Below, piece after piece: positions 1 through 12,275 of a DNA stretch of 64,000 nucleotides. The notes under the pieces were generated by a model that ran no database searches, had not been told where the DNA came from, and worked only from the letters and a program-made list of their open reading frames with translations. The number at the start of each line of letters is the position of its first letter. Positions within the stretch are counted from its first letter, which is position 1. Origin of the DNA: Amborella trichopoda (Eukaryota > Streptophyta > Magnoliopsida > Amborellales > Amborellaceae). The stretch is taken from NCBI RefSeq assembly GCF_000471905.2, contig NW_006495906.1, forward strand, positions 3,117,779 through 3,181,778, read 5' to 3'. Made by a program: the position numbers and the translations under genes.

Positions 1-360
1 TTCGACCATGGTGCTAATCCTTTTAACGTCTTGCGGCCAGAACATGCACTATGGTTTAGGGCCTCATAGCTGGACCATGTTCGTGCAGTTTAGAGTCACG
101 TGACAAGGACTAAGGAGTTTAAGGTCGTGTAACTAGACCTTCACTACAGTTTAAGGTCATGTAGTTTGAACCCTGGTCGTACAGTTTTGCATCGTGCGAC
201 GAGGACTAAGCAGTTTAAGGTCGTGTAACTAGACCCTTGCTACAGTTTAAGGTCATGTAGTTTGGAACATGGTAGTGCAGTTTAAGGTCATGCAGCACAG
301 ACTGCTGCTACAGTTTAAGATCATATAATTTGGACCATGCAGTTTAGGGTCGTGCATCTG
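1..360. repeat. Tandem array, core GTTTAAGGTCATGYAG (reverse complement CATGACCTTAAAC)
   Basis: About ten diverged units of 25-40 bases carry GTTTAAGGTCATGTAG or GTTTAAGGTCGTGTAAC. The same array, on the other strand, fills 53820-54480 in element A1 and occurs at 59360-59600 in element H. It is part of the 3' internal region of these elements, on the upstream side of the antisense promoter. Confidence 0.85.
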
Positions 361-470
361 GACGAGAGTATGGTGAGGGAATGCAACTCCATGAGGAACA
401 GAGCCATCACCGGAGATTGGACTCCCTGAGGAACGAGAATGTGATGTAGGTAATGAACTTCCTAAGGATG
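361..470. repeat. Degenerate primer-binding-site-like motifs (AACTCCATGAGGAA, GACTCCCTGAGGAA)
   Basis: Three or four spaced copies of a motif like AACTCCATGAGGAA lie here. They match, with changes, the ACTCCACTGGGGA core of the primer-binding site and correspond by position to the clearer array at 59610-60015 in element H. Confidence 0.5.
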
Positions 471-519
471 CAGGATGACAATCTGGATGAGAATGCCATG
501 GCATGCTCATGGCTCTAAG

Positions 520-715
520 TGTTGGATGGCGCATGCGGCATTAGGCCTAGATGACGTGCGCATGGCGTTAGGTCCTTGGTGAAGCGCGCGACAGTAGCCC
601 TTGACAAGGCATGCGACGATGACTCTTTGACGAGGCATGTGATGATAGCCCCTTGACGAAGCACACGGTGATAGTCTCTGAGAGAAGCGAGGGACGATAG
701 CCCTTTTGGGTGTCG
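520..715. repeat. Short repeats like GACGAGGCATGYGATGATAGCC, shared with this element's LTR
   Basis: Four to five units of about 40 bases read CTTGACGAGGCATGCGACGATG, with variants. Closely similar units (for example ATGAGGCGCACGATGATAAC) occur at 10090-10310 inside the 5' LTR of the same element. Here they lie just upstream of the antisense TATA box. Confidence 0.6.
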
Positions 716-811
716 GGCTTGACCCGCCTTAGCCCGGTCTTATTGCTATTGGGAACTGGGGATTGGAGCGTCATTTCATGTTTATCGAGGACAGTTTGCG
801 ACATTGCTGGG

Positions 812-820
812 TATAAAAGG
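812..820 (+). promoter_or_regulatory. Antisense TATA box (TATAAAAGG) in the 3' region of element C
   Basis: TATAAAAGG is followed by a purine/pyrimidine-rich leader and a GA tract. It points opposite to the element's own coding strand. TATA boxes at matching positions are found in element H (60593-60600), A1 (53028-53036) and E (27747-27755), which supports function in the ancestral elements. Confidence 0.6.
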
Positions 821-829
821 GGGAAAACC

Positions 830-2260
830 CCTATTTACTATTTTACAGAAGGAGTAAAACAGGGGAAGATTTTTTAGAGAGAGAGAGAGAGAGAGAGAGA
901 GAGCCAAAGCAAGGTGTTTTCGATGAGAGCTTTCTCGATTAGAACTTCCCGTTCAAAATCTGCAGCAGAGAGGGAACTCTTTCTGCGAGCTTCAGTGGGT
1001 TGTGGGCCATCGTGACGTGCTTGCGAACATATTTGGAGAGTACTGAGGCTCTTTGAGCAAGGAACATGCTTTCTCAAGGCCTTAGCCAGATTTGCAGAGG
1101 TGCCTTACCGGAGTTCAGGTGCTTCTCCGGTAGTCTCATGGCTGAAGGGAAGGTCGTAGAGAGTTCAGAGGGCTCTGTCAGTCCTCTGGTTTTTGGAGGA
1201 GAAGAAGGGGGAACAGTAGTGAGCTCACCAGGAACTCAGTGGGATTCCAGTGAGCTTGTGGTGAATTGCTGAAGTGTAGAAGTAGGGAGAAGGGAAACAG
1301 ACGGGGTAGCAGGGAACGTTTCTGGAGATTTTCGGTGGTTTTTTGCTAACCCTGGTAACGAGTAGAAGACGACATTTGGTGGCAAACTGCTTTCGATGGG
1401 GAGAGGCAACGCCGGTAGGGGAGAGAATAGGGTCAGATGGGATTTTTCGACTGAAGGAAGAGTGTTTTCGGCTAAACCTAAAGGGTTGCGGAGGAGATGA
1501 AAGGCAGTGAGAAGGTGAACAGTCTCTATGGGCAGGTAGTTGGAGAAACAGAGGAAGCACAAGGGTTAGCCTTCTGGGAATTGGAGACGGTGGGAACCAA
1601 GGTACAACAAGGGCATGCGCAACATTACTACCTTCGTGCATCCCTAGGCCATTTATGGCGACAAACACGTTCAGGAGCATGCTGGTCAAGACGATGGCCT
1701 CACACGATGTTGGCTTTCCCATGGTGATGGTAGAACACGACATTGTGTTGCGCACGACGATGATAGTGGTCGGTTCTCACGGGGGTCAAGAGTGATGGAA
1801 AGTGAGAAGGTTGTGCTACCGCGGTCTAATGGAAGCCAAATCCTCTAGCACAGTCGTGAGGTCCATGTTGTTCTGTCGTGGGCCGGTTCCTTGGAAGCTA
1901 GCCATGCCTCAGTAAATGAATTGAAGATGACTCGAAAATGGTTGTCTCCTTCTTTTGGTTTGTAACAATCCTCTTTGATGACACTGAAGCTAACTTCTTC
2001 AAGTGGTTTTGCTTCTTCTTCATGAGAAGAGAATTTCTTTGGTGGGTTTGCTTCTTCTTCATGAGGAGAGCAGTTCTTTTTGTCCTGTAACCATCGTCTT
2101 ATTCTCAAATGTAAGAGCTTTGTAACTTCCTTAGTAATGGGCTTTTGATTGTAACTTGTAACTCTTTTTAATGCAATGAAAGAAATGAACTTCTTTTGAA
2201 CTGGCTTAAAATTCTTCTTTTCCATTTCCTTCTTTACTGCTCACATCACATTTTAGGGAT
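830..2260 (+). other. Antisense transcription unit of element C without a recognisable protein
   Basis: The interval between the antisense TATA box and the 3' end of the integrase remnant holds only short open stretches (for example 1066-1272 and 1497-1727) that I do not recognise. It ends in a sequence resembling a plant 3' UTR (TAATGGGCTTTT, then AATGAA at 2175-2180). Element H has the matching tail with a canonical AATAAA at 61956-61961. In element A1 and element E the equivalent place carries a PMD gene; here no PMD motif is seen. It may be a non-coding remnant of that gene. Confidence 0.4.
875..902. repeat. (GA)n microsatellite
   Basis: About 14 perfect GA dinucleotides lie 55 bases downstream of the antisense TATA box, in the presumed antisense 5' leader. 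Confidence 0.95.
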
Positions 2261-2263
2261 ACA

Positions 2264-3400
2264 TCAAGGATAATACTTCTTTAGGTATCGTCCATTGATA
2301 GGGGCATTTCCTCTCCTCCATCTGAATTTTCTAGTACATGGGCCCCATTTGGTGTGACCTTTTTTACTATAAATGGACCTCCTCACTTGGGCTCGAATTT
2401 TCCGCTGTGGTGCCCATGCATGACAATCAGTCTCTTGACTGCTATGACTAGATCCCCACGTGCGCATGAGTGAACCTTGACAAACTTGTCAAAGGATTTC
2501 TTCATTCTTCCTTGATTGAGCTTGAGGTTCTGTTGGGCCTCTAGTCTGCATATGCTCTTGTAGAGCTTAGGCTCAGACTGATGCAGCCCGCAGATACCCG
2601 AGTGCACTTCTTCGAGCACTTTGCTTGTCTCTCGTGTATCGATGCATCTGAGGAGAATTCCGTCAAATGACCGATAGAAGAGGACATCTCCATCGAGAAG
2701 GGTGTACTTGGTGGACATCGGTCGTATGCCTTTGTGTTTCGACCGATCCTGAGGTAGCCTTGCATGCTTTACGAAGTCCATGATAGGCTCCATCCAGTCC
2801 TCTACTTGTTCAACCTCCGCACACATTGGGTCGAAGAATTCGGGGTTCTGCTCCTTGACCTTGGATTCTTTTCCGTGGGACATTTCTTGCTCTGCCTAAA
2901 TGACATCCTTAGCTGTGAGGAGTGCCCCGAATGGGTAAGGCGAGCATTCAGGGAAGACATCCCTCTCATCATCTGCATCAACTTTGGCTCTCAAGTTGAC
3001 GTGTCTCCATTCGGTTACCCAGACTGGAGTGGGCCCTGATGAAGACAATTGAATGGTGTTATTGAGCTTTGACAGTGCATCAGCCTGCGAGTTTAGCCTT
3101 CTAGGGATATGACTCAGAGAGAAATCATCAAACTGGGCCATGTAGGATTTAGTCGTGTCATGATAAGGCTTGAGGGTATCTTTCCTTACATTGTAAATGC
3201 CCTTAAGCTGTCAGATGACCAGCTCAGAGTCGCCGAAGATGTTCACGTGCTCCAGGTCTAGCTCTTGGGCGATTTTCAGTCTGATTATGAGGGCTTGATA
3301 CTCGACTTCGTTATGAGAAAATTCCTCTACAAGTGAGAAGGATAGAGGATCATTTCGTCGTCGGGAGTTAAGAACACAACTCTGGCGCCCCCTATATAAA
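2264..3400 (-). pseudogene. Integrase remnant and second RNase H-like block of element C (broken)
   Basis: The part nearest 2264 encodes an integrase C-terminus ending in a PINGRYLKKYYP-type tail, preceded by KRLIVMHG and GKFEPK motifs typical of the Tat integrase C-terminal domain. Part of the N-terminal zinc-finger region is also recognisable (HSGICGLHQ). I do not see a complete catalytic core. Towards 2900-3400 is the end of the additional RNase H of Tat elements (a HIPRR...ADALSKL motif). The block matches element H (62053-64000) closely. It has several breaks. Confidence 0.8.
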
Positions 3401-4806
3401 ACTGGAATGCTCCATCAATGTACATTTCCCACGGTAGAGTTAGCATCGTACATAAAATTTCTTCTCGACAAGGGAGATTCTGAAGGGACTGAGTGAGCTA
3501 CGAGGAAATCTGCAAGGGCTTGACCTTTAACTTCCTTTTGTGGTTCATACGTGATGTCGAACACCATTAGCAATAATGCTGACTTGGCCAAACATCTTGA
3601 GAAGCCTGGCCGGGTAATAAGGTACTTGACCGGGTTTGCCTTGGAGATTAGCTTGACCTCGTGACCGAGAAAGTAATGGTGGAGCTTTTGTACTGCAAAG
3701 ATCAAGGATAAGCAAATCTTCTTAATGGGAGGGTAATTCTTCTTGGTTCCTTGCATTCTGCGGCTGAGATAATAAAGTGCTGTCTCTTTCCCTCCATCAT
3801 TGTTCTACGTAAGGAGTGCCCCGAGTGACTAATCAAGGGCGGTCACATAAAGGATAAGAGGCCTTCCTAATACTAGAGTGGAGAGTACAGGTGGGTCCAA
3901 AAAGTACTGCTTGCTGTCATCAAGTGCAGCTTGGCACGCTTCATCCCATATAAAAGGAGTGTCCTTCTTCAAGAGGTGTGAAAGGGTTTGCATCATCCTG
4001 AAAGGTTTGAGATGAACCTCCTAATGTCGGTGAGCTATCCTTGGAGAGACCGCAGTTAATAGAGAATCGTAGGCGGCGGGTGTCCTACATTGCCTTGATT
4101 TTGACTAACTCAATCTCCAGTCCACGGTACCTCACAATGAACCTTAAGAACTTTCCTGAGCGTATGCCGAAGGTGCATTTCCGAGGGTTCATCTTGATTT
4201 GGTGATGCTGCAAACCTTCAAAGACCGTTTTAAGGTCTTGTATGTGAGTATCCTTTGTTTCAGACTTCACCACCAAGTCATCCACATAGCACTCAACCTC
4301 CTTTTGGATCATGTCCTTGAAGATCATCATCATGGCCCGCTGGTACGTGGCACCGACATTCTTTAACCTGAAAGGTTTCACAGTGCAACAAAGGATACCT
4401 CTTAGGGTCAAGAACCCAATGGCCTCTTCAACTTTTGATGCTATCCTGATTTGATTATAACCGTAATACCCATCCATAAAGGAGAAGGTTTGACAATGAG
4501 CCGTGAGTCGACCAGCATCTCGGTGAACAGGAGGGGGAAGTTGTCCTTGGAGCAGGCGATGTTCAAATCACGTAAATCAATACAAACCCTGATTTGGCCA
4601 TTCTTCTTTTGGACTATGACAACATTTGCCAGCCATTTTGGGCATTTGACTTCACGTATGAATCCTGCTTGCCTGAGCTTGTTCACAGCGGCATCGATTT
4701 GCATCTCGATGTCGGGTCTAAACCTTCTTGATTTCTGCTTCATGGGTTTGATGGTTGGATCAATACCAAGGCGATGGACAACAATCTGAGGGTCTAGATC
4801 GGGCAT
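3400..4806 (-). pseudogene. Reverse transcriptase and RNase H of element C (broken)
   Basis: The reverse transcriptase copies the element RNA into DNA. Seen on the minus strand are DPQIVVHRLG, RFRPDIEMQI and VCIDLRDLN (4806-4550), a GYNQI motif, and the catalytic YVDDLVVKS motif near 4270-4300. The RNase H block follows at about 3760-3400, with the FDITYEPQKEVKGQALADFL motif found between RNase H and the second RNase H of Tat elements. Family assignment to Tat/Ogre is firm. The frame is interrupted in several places. Confidence 0.88.
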
Positions 4807-5239
4807 CTCATGATAGTTCCAAGCAAAGACCTCTCGATTTGCTCAGAAGTGGGAGATATAACTTTCTTTCTCATTTGGGGACATATTTTCTGAAATGAAA
4901 GTTGACCCCAGGTCGACCTCATCCCCCAGGTTGATCTCTTCAAGCTCATCAGCCGTGGCCTTACTGCCTTCTTCCCACTCTTTTGGAGCCTCTTGGAGTT
5001 TCTCGTCAGGAGACTCACCAGGATTCTCATTGGCCTTGAATGTAGAAACCCATGATCTCGACATCTCAGCTTCTGGGAGGGGCACATTGTGGGAGAGTTC
5101 CGGTCTCTGGCTAGTCCAGGCGATGGAAGGGTCAGCTTTTTACGGGGAGTCCATGACCTCGTGACTAGGAACACTTGGTGCTTTCCCCGAGCTGGATAAT
5201 GCTTCATGCACCTAGATCATGTGGCAGGCCTTGTTGGAG
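4807..5239 (-). pseudogene. Acidic pre-RT linker of element C
   Basis: A minus-strand stretch rich in Glu/Asp contains EEINLGDEVDLGSTFISENM and leads directly into the reverse transcriptase. Comparable linkers between protease and reverse transcriptase are normal in Tat elements. No protease active site was seen in or next to it. Confidence 0.6.
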
Positions 5240-8200
5240 TAGGAGCTCGAAGATGGCTCAGTTTTTTATCGAGTTGACAGGGCATCGGTGACTATCAAGA
5301 ATCTAGCCGCCTTGGCCAACATCTCTTTAAGGCGTTCTTGTTATGGCAGGGTGAGGCTGGTGCCTCTAAACTCTCTGCTTAGAGTGTCAAAGTCTGAGCA
5401 CCGTCGAGCTGTACTTGTGGGGAAAATAGAGGAAGATGGAGGAGAAGAAGAATTAGGACATTCTGAGCAGCTTTTTACGTCGTCACCAGAATTGGACGTT
5501 TGAAGGGGCAATTTTAGGTCTTGCCCCGACTTTGACCATCGTGGGATGCTTTTAGCATCGTCACTCATATTGGAGGAATCTCGCGCTACTGGTAACTTGA
5601 GGATGTCCGCTTGATTGGACGAAAGGATGAGGCGAGCTATGCCTGGGATGAAGTCTTGCAAGGTTGGCAGTGGAGGAAGGGGCCTGAGGAATTCTTCCTC
5701 GACTGGTGGCTGAGGGATGGGATTCCTTTGGCGGACTGACCTTGGTGCTTGCTGTCTCCTTCTGGATCTCTGAGGGGGTGTTTTGACCGCCCTTTCTTGC
5801 TAGTGAGTAGTTCTAGCTTGATGGACCGCTTCACACTTCAGGAATTTGAGCCTACTTCACCCATGGTAGACTTCCCAAGCTTGATAGGTCGAGGGTGCTG
5901 ACGAGTTCGGTGTATGCTCATGAGGGGCTTGTAGTGTGACTTCCTCTTGAACGGGTGCAACGGCTTGGACGCGTTCTAGGTAAACCGCACAAATGATGTG
6001 GCCTTGCTAGACTTTCTCCATGACTTTAGCTTCGAAGCCAGATCACTCGTCGAGTTCGTGACCCCATACTTGGTGATATCGGCACCAGAGCTTTTCCATG
6101 CCCAGGGCAAGAAGCCTCGGCTGCCTGGTGGGCTTGGGAGTGACAAGACCCTGTTAGAGCATTGCCTCGAAGTGCGTTTGCAAATGGTCTTGCTCAGTAT
6201 TTTGCTGGGTTTGAGTCTAGAGGTTTTCTTGCACAAGGGGAAGAGGGACTTGAGGGTGTTCTCCTGGGTTGCCTTTAACTTCCTAACATTGCTGCATTTT
6301 CTCTGTTAAGATCTTATGGAAGCTAGTGCACTCGCTGACGTCATGACCTCGTATCTGGTGATATGCGCACCAGTGGTTCTCGGCTCTTGGAGGCAAGAAC
6401 TTGAGTTGCCTTGTCGGCTTTGGCGTGATGTGTCCCTCTTTGAGCATTATGGAGAAAAATGCATGAAGGATAATAGGTGTATCGTCACCCTCTTGGATTG
6501 TTACTATGTGAGAAGCCATAGTTGCCCCGAACACTTTTTTCAACTCTTCGAGCATTATCTGACCCTTGTTGATAAGGGCTTCGATAGTGTCGTTGAGCAT
6601 ATAACATTCGTAAGTCGGGTGGCATACCCTCCTGTGATAGGCGCAACACCTCTCATTTGCCTCCTTATTAGCGGACTCTACAGTATTGGCCTCCAAGAAC
6701 TATATCATGTTCTGTTTTAGCAGTAGTCGAAGTGGTGCAGGAGTCCACTCCTTGTCCAAGGGGTCAACCTTATTCTAGTGTTGGGCCTAGAAGTCATTTC
6801 GCTCAGTATTTTTATGAGGCAGGACCTTATTATAGGACTACTGCTTTCCCCTGGCCTGAGGCGTCTGTGCCTTGGATAGGTCAAGATTTTGAGTGGCCAC
6901 GCTCTTAGTGTCAGTCACGGTGACGGCCACGTTGATCACTGCTTTTTGGTTGCCCGACTGATGGAGCGAGAATTTGAGGCGGAGGGTTGCTGACGAGGGC
7001 TGCTTTGGTGCTTGAACAATCCCTTGATGCGAACTGCCTCAGAGATGAGCTACGACATGGAGGATGGATTTGTCGCCTCAACATACAGGGCGATCTCGAG
7101 AAGCATGTTCCATATACAGGTCTGGACTGCTTCCTTTTTAGTTATGGGACTAGCATGGAAGGTTGCCAACTCTCTCTAGAGGGTGATGAACTTGTCGACC
7201 GGCTTACCAGGGTCTTGTATCAGAGTAAGGAGTTTGATGATCTCCACGTTCCTTTGGACTTCGTAGAAGCGTTGATAAAACAACTGCTCCATCTCTTGCC
7301 ACGTGTGTATCGAGTTGGGAGGCAGCCGAGCATACCACTGGAAGGCTAGACCTTCAAGAGTCTCGACGAACTGGTAGAGGAGGAGTCATCTGTCAGTTGC
7401 CATCTCTCGAGAGGCAGCCTAGAAGTGAGCAGTATGCTCGTGCGGAGACGTGGTACTATTGAACAGGGGGAGCTTCCCCTTTTGATACTTCAGAGGGAAG
7501 GGTACTTGGTCAATGTACTAAGGGTATGGATTCTAGCAAAGCGGCCCCTCTTGCATTCTTGGGACCTTTTTCTTGAGGCTATGGGCCACCGTAGCATCTA
7601 TGTTGATTTGGGAGACCCCGTGGGAGGCAGAACTGTCTTGAGAGATCGACGGTGGAGTTTGCCTAGGAACTGTGTCCTCACCGATCGGGGAATCGGTCTT
7701 GTGGTGAGAGGCAGTGGGCCTAGAGGCTTCTAGACGTTCCATCATTTCAAGGATTGATTACATCATTGCCTCGAACCTGGTCATTCTATCCTCTTGGTCT
7801 TCGTGTGGGTCATTAATCACCATAACACTAACCATCTCTTCTGGGAGGTCAGAGCCAGGAGAAGGAGCGGAGAGTTGAGGTTGGCGAGTGGTGCGTGGAA
7901 AGCCAGTTTGCAGGGGTTCAGCTTGCCCAGACTAGACTCGAGCCTTGTATGCCGATCTTGTGAGGACCGGTTCTCAACTGTCATGGGATCGTGACTTTTA
8001 GGCAATGACGACCCAACAATACTCTTGGACTCTCTTAGGTTCTGGAGTTTGAAGAGGGAAAAAGCGGTTAAGAGGCAAGAGGTCATCAAGGGTGGTGACC
8101 TCGATCGCCTTGGAGGCTTCTTTAGTTAGGATCTGAAGACCTCTCTTTTGCTTAACCCTAAGACTGATGTGGACTTCATTCTAGAACCGTGTTTGAGACC

Positions 8201-8830
8201 TGGACTGCCCCGCCTTCTTTGAACATGCAAGGGCCATGTCTATGAGTTGGAGTAAAGAGTGGGATCCAAGGACAAAAGGCGACTGGGTTTCTGCCTTGGA
8301 GGCTGGAGGCCTCTGTTTGACATCAGGCGATTGGGCCCATGTGCACGGCTGACCTGAGGCTGGCTCAAGATGGTACTCTTAAGGAAGACCTTTGATTACC
8401 AGGGCTCGAGGTTCTTGCTCAGTATCAGACAAGAGGCAAGGGAAGGAGCTGGTTCATGACTCCGTCTAATTTGGTGTCGGGAAGGAAACTATAAGGGTGG
8501 TGCATGTGCACCTTTAGGGTTAGCCGTCAAGGTGACCTGGGGGTCAACCTGGGCTCAATCAATGGGTTCGACCTGAGGAGGCCGAGACTCATGACCTTGT
8601 GTCTGTGAGGGTCGAGGCTGAAGCTCATCTCTCACGGAGTGGAGCTGTGTTTGCTTAGAGGGGGGACGGGGCGGTCGACCCTTATGTGCTCGAGGTGGAA
8701 TAGCATTAGCGCTGCCCCGAGTTGTGGAAAACAAATGCATGGCGCATGCGGGGTTCGGCCCGAGAAGGCTTGCCATGGATGTGAGCTCAAGGCAACGTGA
8801 AGGTTGCCCCGAGGTGTGGCTCAAGTGGAC
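5240..8830 (-). pseudogene. gag region of element C (broken)
   Basis: Gag forms the particle coat. Recognisable on the minus strand are a basic, Pro/Arg/His-rich N-terminal part (8830-8550), a central capsid part (about 7600-6990), and two Cys/His motifs of the form CAYHxxxxHxxxxC at 6696-6600 and about 6400-6320. After these comes an extended C-terminal part with the repeat SDDAKS / SGDDVKS (5661-5400). The same order and motifs appear in D (12276-15735) and A1 (42700-46340). Many breaks. Confidence 0.75.
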
Positions 8831-9390
8831 GGACCACGAGCCCTTGGGTGTGTGTGAGGGGTGGAGACCACATGGTCTCCGCCTTGGTTTGTCGAGCCTC
8901 TAGGTCTAGAGGTTCGGAGAGGTGAAAGAATATCGGGGGTTGCCTTGTGGCGAACCTCAAGAGCGACGACAACTTGCTTGCCTCTCGCGAGAGTGATGGG
9001 GGCAGCCTTCCGGCGTGCCTCAGCAATATGACTAGCAAGGGAATTGCCGATAGTAGGGTGTGTTCTGTGTGCGGTGGCAGATGTGCCTCCAATGCAAGGG
9101 GCCTTGGTGGAAGGTCCACCAAGGAGAGGTAGAGGGGAGGCGGGGACTTTTAAGTCCCCTCTTGCGCTAACCCCAGAAATAACTTAGGAGCAGGACCTTG
9201 AGTCCTGACTCAAGAGGAGAGTAGGGAAGGAAGCGTGAGCAGTTCGCTTCCCTGGGACAATCACGAGTGTGGGGATGAAAAAATGCCCGACTCAGTTAAA
9301 TGATTGAACAACCCAGGTGACATATAAACTAATGCAGAATGTAAAAGAGGATACTGATCAAACAAGAGCGAACTGACTAAGGGATAGTAA
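8831..9390 (-). other. Leader between primer-binding site and gag of element C
   Basis: Non-coding leader. The part next to the primer-binding site matches the leader of A1 (ACTTACTATCCCTTAGTC against ACTTACTACCCCTTAGTC). Confidence 0.6.
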
Positions 9391-9410
9391 GTCCCCAGTG
9401 GAGTCGCTAA
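9391..9410 (-). other. Primer-binding site of element C (AGCGACTCCACTGGGGA)
   Basis: On the minus strand the sequence AGCGACTCCACTGGGGA begins a few bases inside the LTR edge (LTR ends ...CCTAACCA). It differs from the A1 site (TGGTGACTCCACTGGGGA) only near its 5' end. Ogre-type elements are generally reported to use a tRNA-Arg primer; I infer the same here. Confidence 0.8.
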
Positions 9411-10089
9411 GCTGGTTAGGTGCCTCGATCTCACCTTTCAGATCTAGATGATTTGGCGACAAGTATCTCAGGTTTTTAGCGAACCCAGGATTTGAGATCG
9501 CTCTCTCAGAACCTTTCTCAAGAGCAAGAGCAGGTATACCAACCGATAAGAGAGGAATTGAAGGTGGGTTTGGGACATACTCGGGCTGGCTCTCTTGGGC
9601 GCTCTCTTAGATCATTAAGAAAGCCCTCCAACTGCTTCATCGCCTCCCTTGACTTGCAATCCTCTTGTTTTCTGCACAAGACTTCTATGGTAAACCTGCA
9701 AGACAAGTGGGTCAAAGAGACCTGCCCTTGTCTTAGGGCATTGTACGTTCATATGAGAGAGCGATGAAGCATAAGGTTCAAATAAAGATAGGAAAGAGAA
9801 GAGAACTTGACGGAGGGGAGAGACTAACATGACGGCTAGAAGTTACCTACTCGGAGTGATAGCAAGACGGGCATGATTCTCAAGACGGGCATGATTCTCA
9901 AGACCAGCACACCGACAATACTACTCGAAATCGAGGCCGATATGGCAGTGTTGAGCTAAGTCTACCCTCAGCTAAGTAAGAAGAGAAAAGGATGAAGGGA
10001 CAAAAAGGGGACGAAGAGAAAGAGAGCGAGACGACGGAATGGGAAGAACTCAGACGACAATGGGTATTTCCATTGGCATCATGAGAAGA

Positions 10090-10310
10090 CATCGTGTCCC
10101 TTATAGGCGGCGATGGCTTCTAGTGAGGCTCACGGTGATAGCTCCCCTTGAGGCACATGGTGCCAGTCGTGGACTATGAGAGGTGGCCCATAGATGGCAA
10201 TGAGCATTGCCATCGGCAATGCGAGGAAGCAACACGTCCCTTGCGGACGACGATGACTCCTGATGAGGCGCACGATGATAACTTCCCGTGAGGCGCTCAA
10301 CAATGGGAAC
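10090..10310. repeat. Dyad-rich repeats in the R/U5 part of the element C LTR
   Basis: Units with GACGATGACTCCTGATGAGG-like sequence recur. They include a perfect hairpin with 8-bp stem GCATTGCC (10204-10211) and GGCAATGC (10215-10222) around a 3-base loop. Similar units are found at 520-715 next to the antisense promoter of the same element. Confidence 0.6.
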
Positions 10311-10870
10311 AGAGAGTCATGAAAGGAGCTTGCACACGGTGACAGGCATTGTCGCGACCCTTTGTAGATGATGATGGACATCGCGCCTGCAATAGTCTCG
10401 CGTCAGGGTGAAGCCCCTGCAAACAGCTATAGGCTTCGCTGCCCGCCTTCCTCGCTAAGGCATTGAGGATACGTCTGCGGATGGGGATGAGCAGTGTCAT
10501 CTACAAGTCTCACCGAGAGGTAGAGACAAGATAGAGATGAAGGGGAGCTCAAGCAAGGCGCTGCCATCGCCATGCACGACTTGTGAGATCACCGAAGAGG
10601 CATGCACGGCACTGCCACTGCTGTGCATGGCCTCTGAGGAGAACTCAAATGGAGAGGAGGAAGAAGAGAGAAAAGAAGAGAGAGAAGAAGAAAAGAAAAG
10701 GAAGAGAGAGAAAATTTACCTCGAACCTAGGGTTACCGGTCCAAAAGTTTCTCTCATCTTACTATATCTCTCAAACGTGACCCAACAATGCGAAGAAAGA
10801 TAAACTGTATTAAGTAAAACTCTTTGTTTTGTGAAAGTTTGAGTACTCTAAAGCATACAATGATGGTACG

Positions 10871-10878
10871 TATATATA
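10871..10878 (-). promoter_or_regulatory. LTR TATA box of element C (TATATATA)
   Basis: The TATATATA tract lies about 1.36 kb from the LTR start, in the same relative place as the TATA boxes of the other four LTRs. The downstream side carries a purine-rich tract and repeats. Confidence 0.6.
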
Positions 10879-12275
10879 GAATTTGCCCCAAACATGGGTG
10901 GATGATCAAAAGTAAACTTAATTGCTGGAAATTAAGATTAAATTGAATTAATAAAAATTAGATAATAGGGTGCAAAATGATAGATTTGCCCCTTTCTAAC
11001 AATTAGTGGAATTGCAAAACAATCTCTGTGCATTCCTAGAACTTGATTGATCTTGCATGGATGATCCGGGGTCATTTTGATGCTCCGTTAATCAAAAGAT
11101 GTTTGTTTTCTTATAGAGCTTCGCATGGCGATTGATTTGAAACCAACTTCGAATCATGGATCGTGTTTTTAGTGCATGATTATGTGACATGAAATTTAAA
11201 TGGATTTTAAAACTTTAGATCGATAGTGTGCTCATTCCTTGATGTTTTTTGGTGATTTCTTAACTAGATCACACTGAACATGATGTTACGATTGAGGGGC
11301 AACAAACGTAGCCCCTATTCCGTGCCCAAAAGAAGATTTTGCAACTTTAGAATTTTGGTCAGAATTTGTAATTTTGATGATGAAATGTTTAGTTACTTCA
11401 TCAGCTTCGTGTGCAGAATCTGACCGTTCATCATGTATGGGGATTGGGACAGAGATAGCCTGAGACCTTACGCATGTGATGCAAAGGGTCTCACATCGAT
11501 GGGGATCACGAGTGCCATGATTCGGCCGTTAGAAGCGAGGCACGATGCTGCTGAATTTCCTGCACTTTCTTCATGGATTAGCAACTTCTCTCTAGCTTTT
11601 CTTTGTGCTCGGGTGTTTTCACTAGGTGTGCCACATTTTGAATCGCTCGTCTTGATGAGACGAACATGCTCACCAAATTTGAGTGCTATCCAACTTGGGA
11701 CGGATGAGATATGAGCATCGAAATTCACTATTTGTGACTGTCCCTTCAATGGCCTGGAGTTGTAGGGTGGCCGCATGGGAATAGCATGCGGCTCCTCTTG
11801 TTTCGCTCTTTTGTCAATAACATTTTCCTGAAGTATCCGATTGAGCTGAAATTTCAACCGTACCGGATCCAATAGTAGTGGTCCCACAAAAATTTGAGAC
11901 ACTGAAAAAATATAGCTCTAGTTATAGGGTACCGCTTTAAGTTGTTTGTGGTCCCATGAATTTTTTATGCTCCGAAAGTAGGGTTCCAGTTATAGGGTTT
12001 CATTTGAGGGTGTTAGAAGCTGATTCTACCAAAACAGTTTCTCTGTCTGCGCTACCCTAGACATATCGGAATGTGACAAAATTGGGTAAGAAACTTTTGG
12101 GAGTCCTTATGAAGATCTTGAACTATTCTGGAGCCATTATGATACTGTCAAAATTTCCATTGTTTGTGTGGCTTTATTGATCGACTTCTCTTTTTATTCC
12201 GCATCGGGGACCCATGGTGCTGAAAAATGTCTTCAAACACCAGTGTCTAGCTCTTAGGTCTTAACCGGGATAGGC

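Larger units (their letters stand above)
1..12239 (-). mobile_element. Element C: Tat/Ogre-type Ty3/Gypsy LTR retrotransposon (broken, 3' LTR off-window)
   Basis: Reading the minus strand from 12239 leftward, the order is 5' LTR (12239-9413), primer-binding site (9410-9391), leader, gag (about 8830-5240), a linker, reverse transcriptase and RNase H (4806-3400), a second RNase H-like block and an integrase remnant ending near 2264, then a long 3' internal region with an antisense promoter. The order and motifs are those of the Tat lineage. The protein blocks are decayed with many breaks, so this is an old copy. No protease block was recognised. It inserted into element D, whose gag leader resumes at 12240. 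The 3' LTR should lie to the left of the window. The same subfamily is seen in element H at the right end of the window. Confidence 0.85.
9413..12239 (-). repeat. 5' LTR of element C
   Basis: On the minus strand it begins TGTTTGAAGACATTTTTCAG (at 12239) and ends GGCACCTAACCA (at 9413). Matching ends occur in four other LTRs in the window (17189-20007, 34420-37632, 39184-42450, 56111-59317). Length is about 2.8 kb. It includes a TATA box, GA-rich tracts at 10640-10720, and short dyad repeats. Confidence 0.88.

Noticed and set aside
1225-1755. 176-residue minus-strand open frame in the 3' region of element C
   Set aside because: No recognisable domain, and it runs against the antisense promoter signals; likely a chance frame in non-coding sequence.
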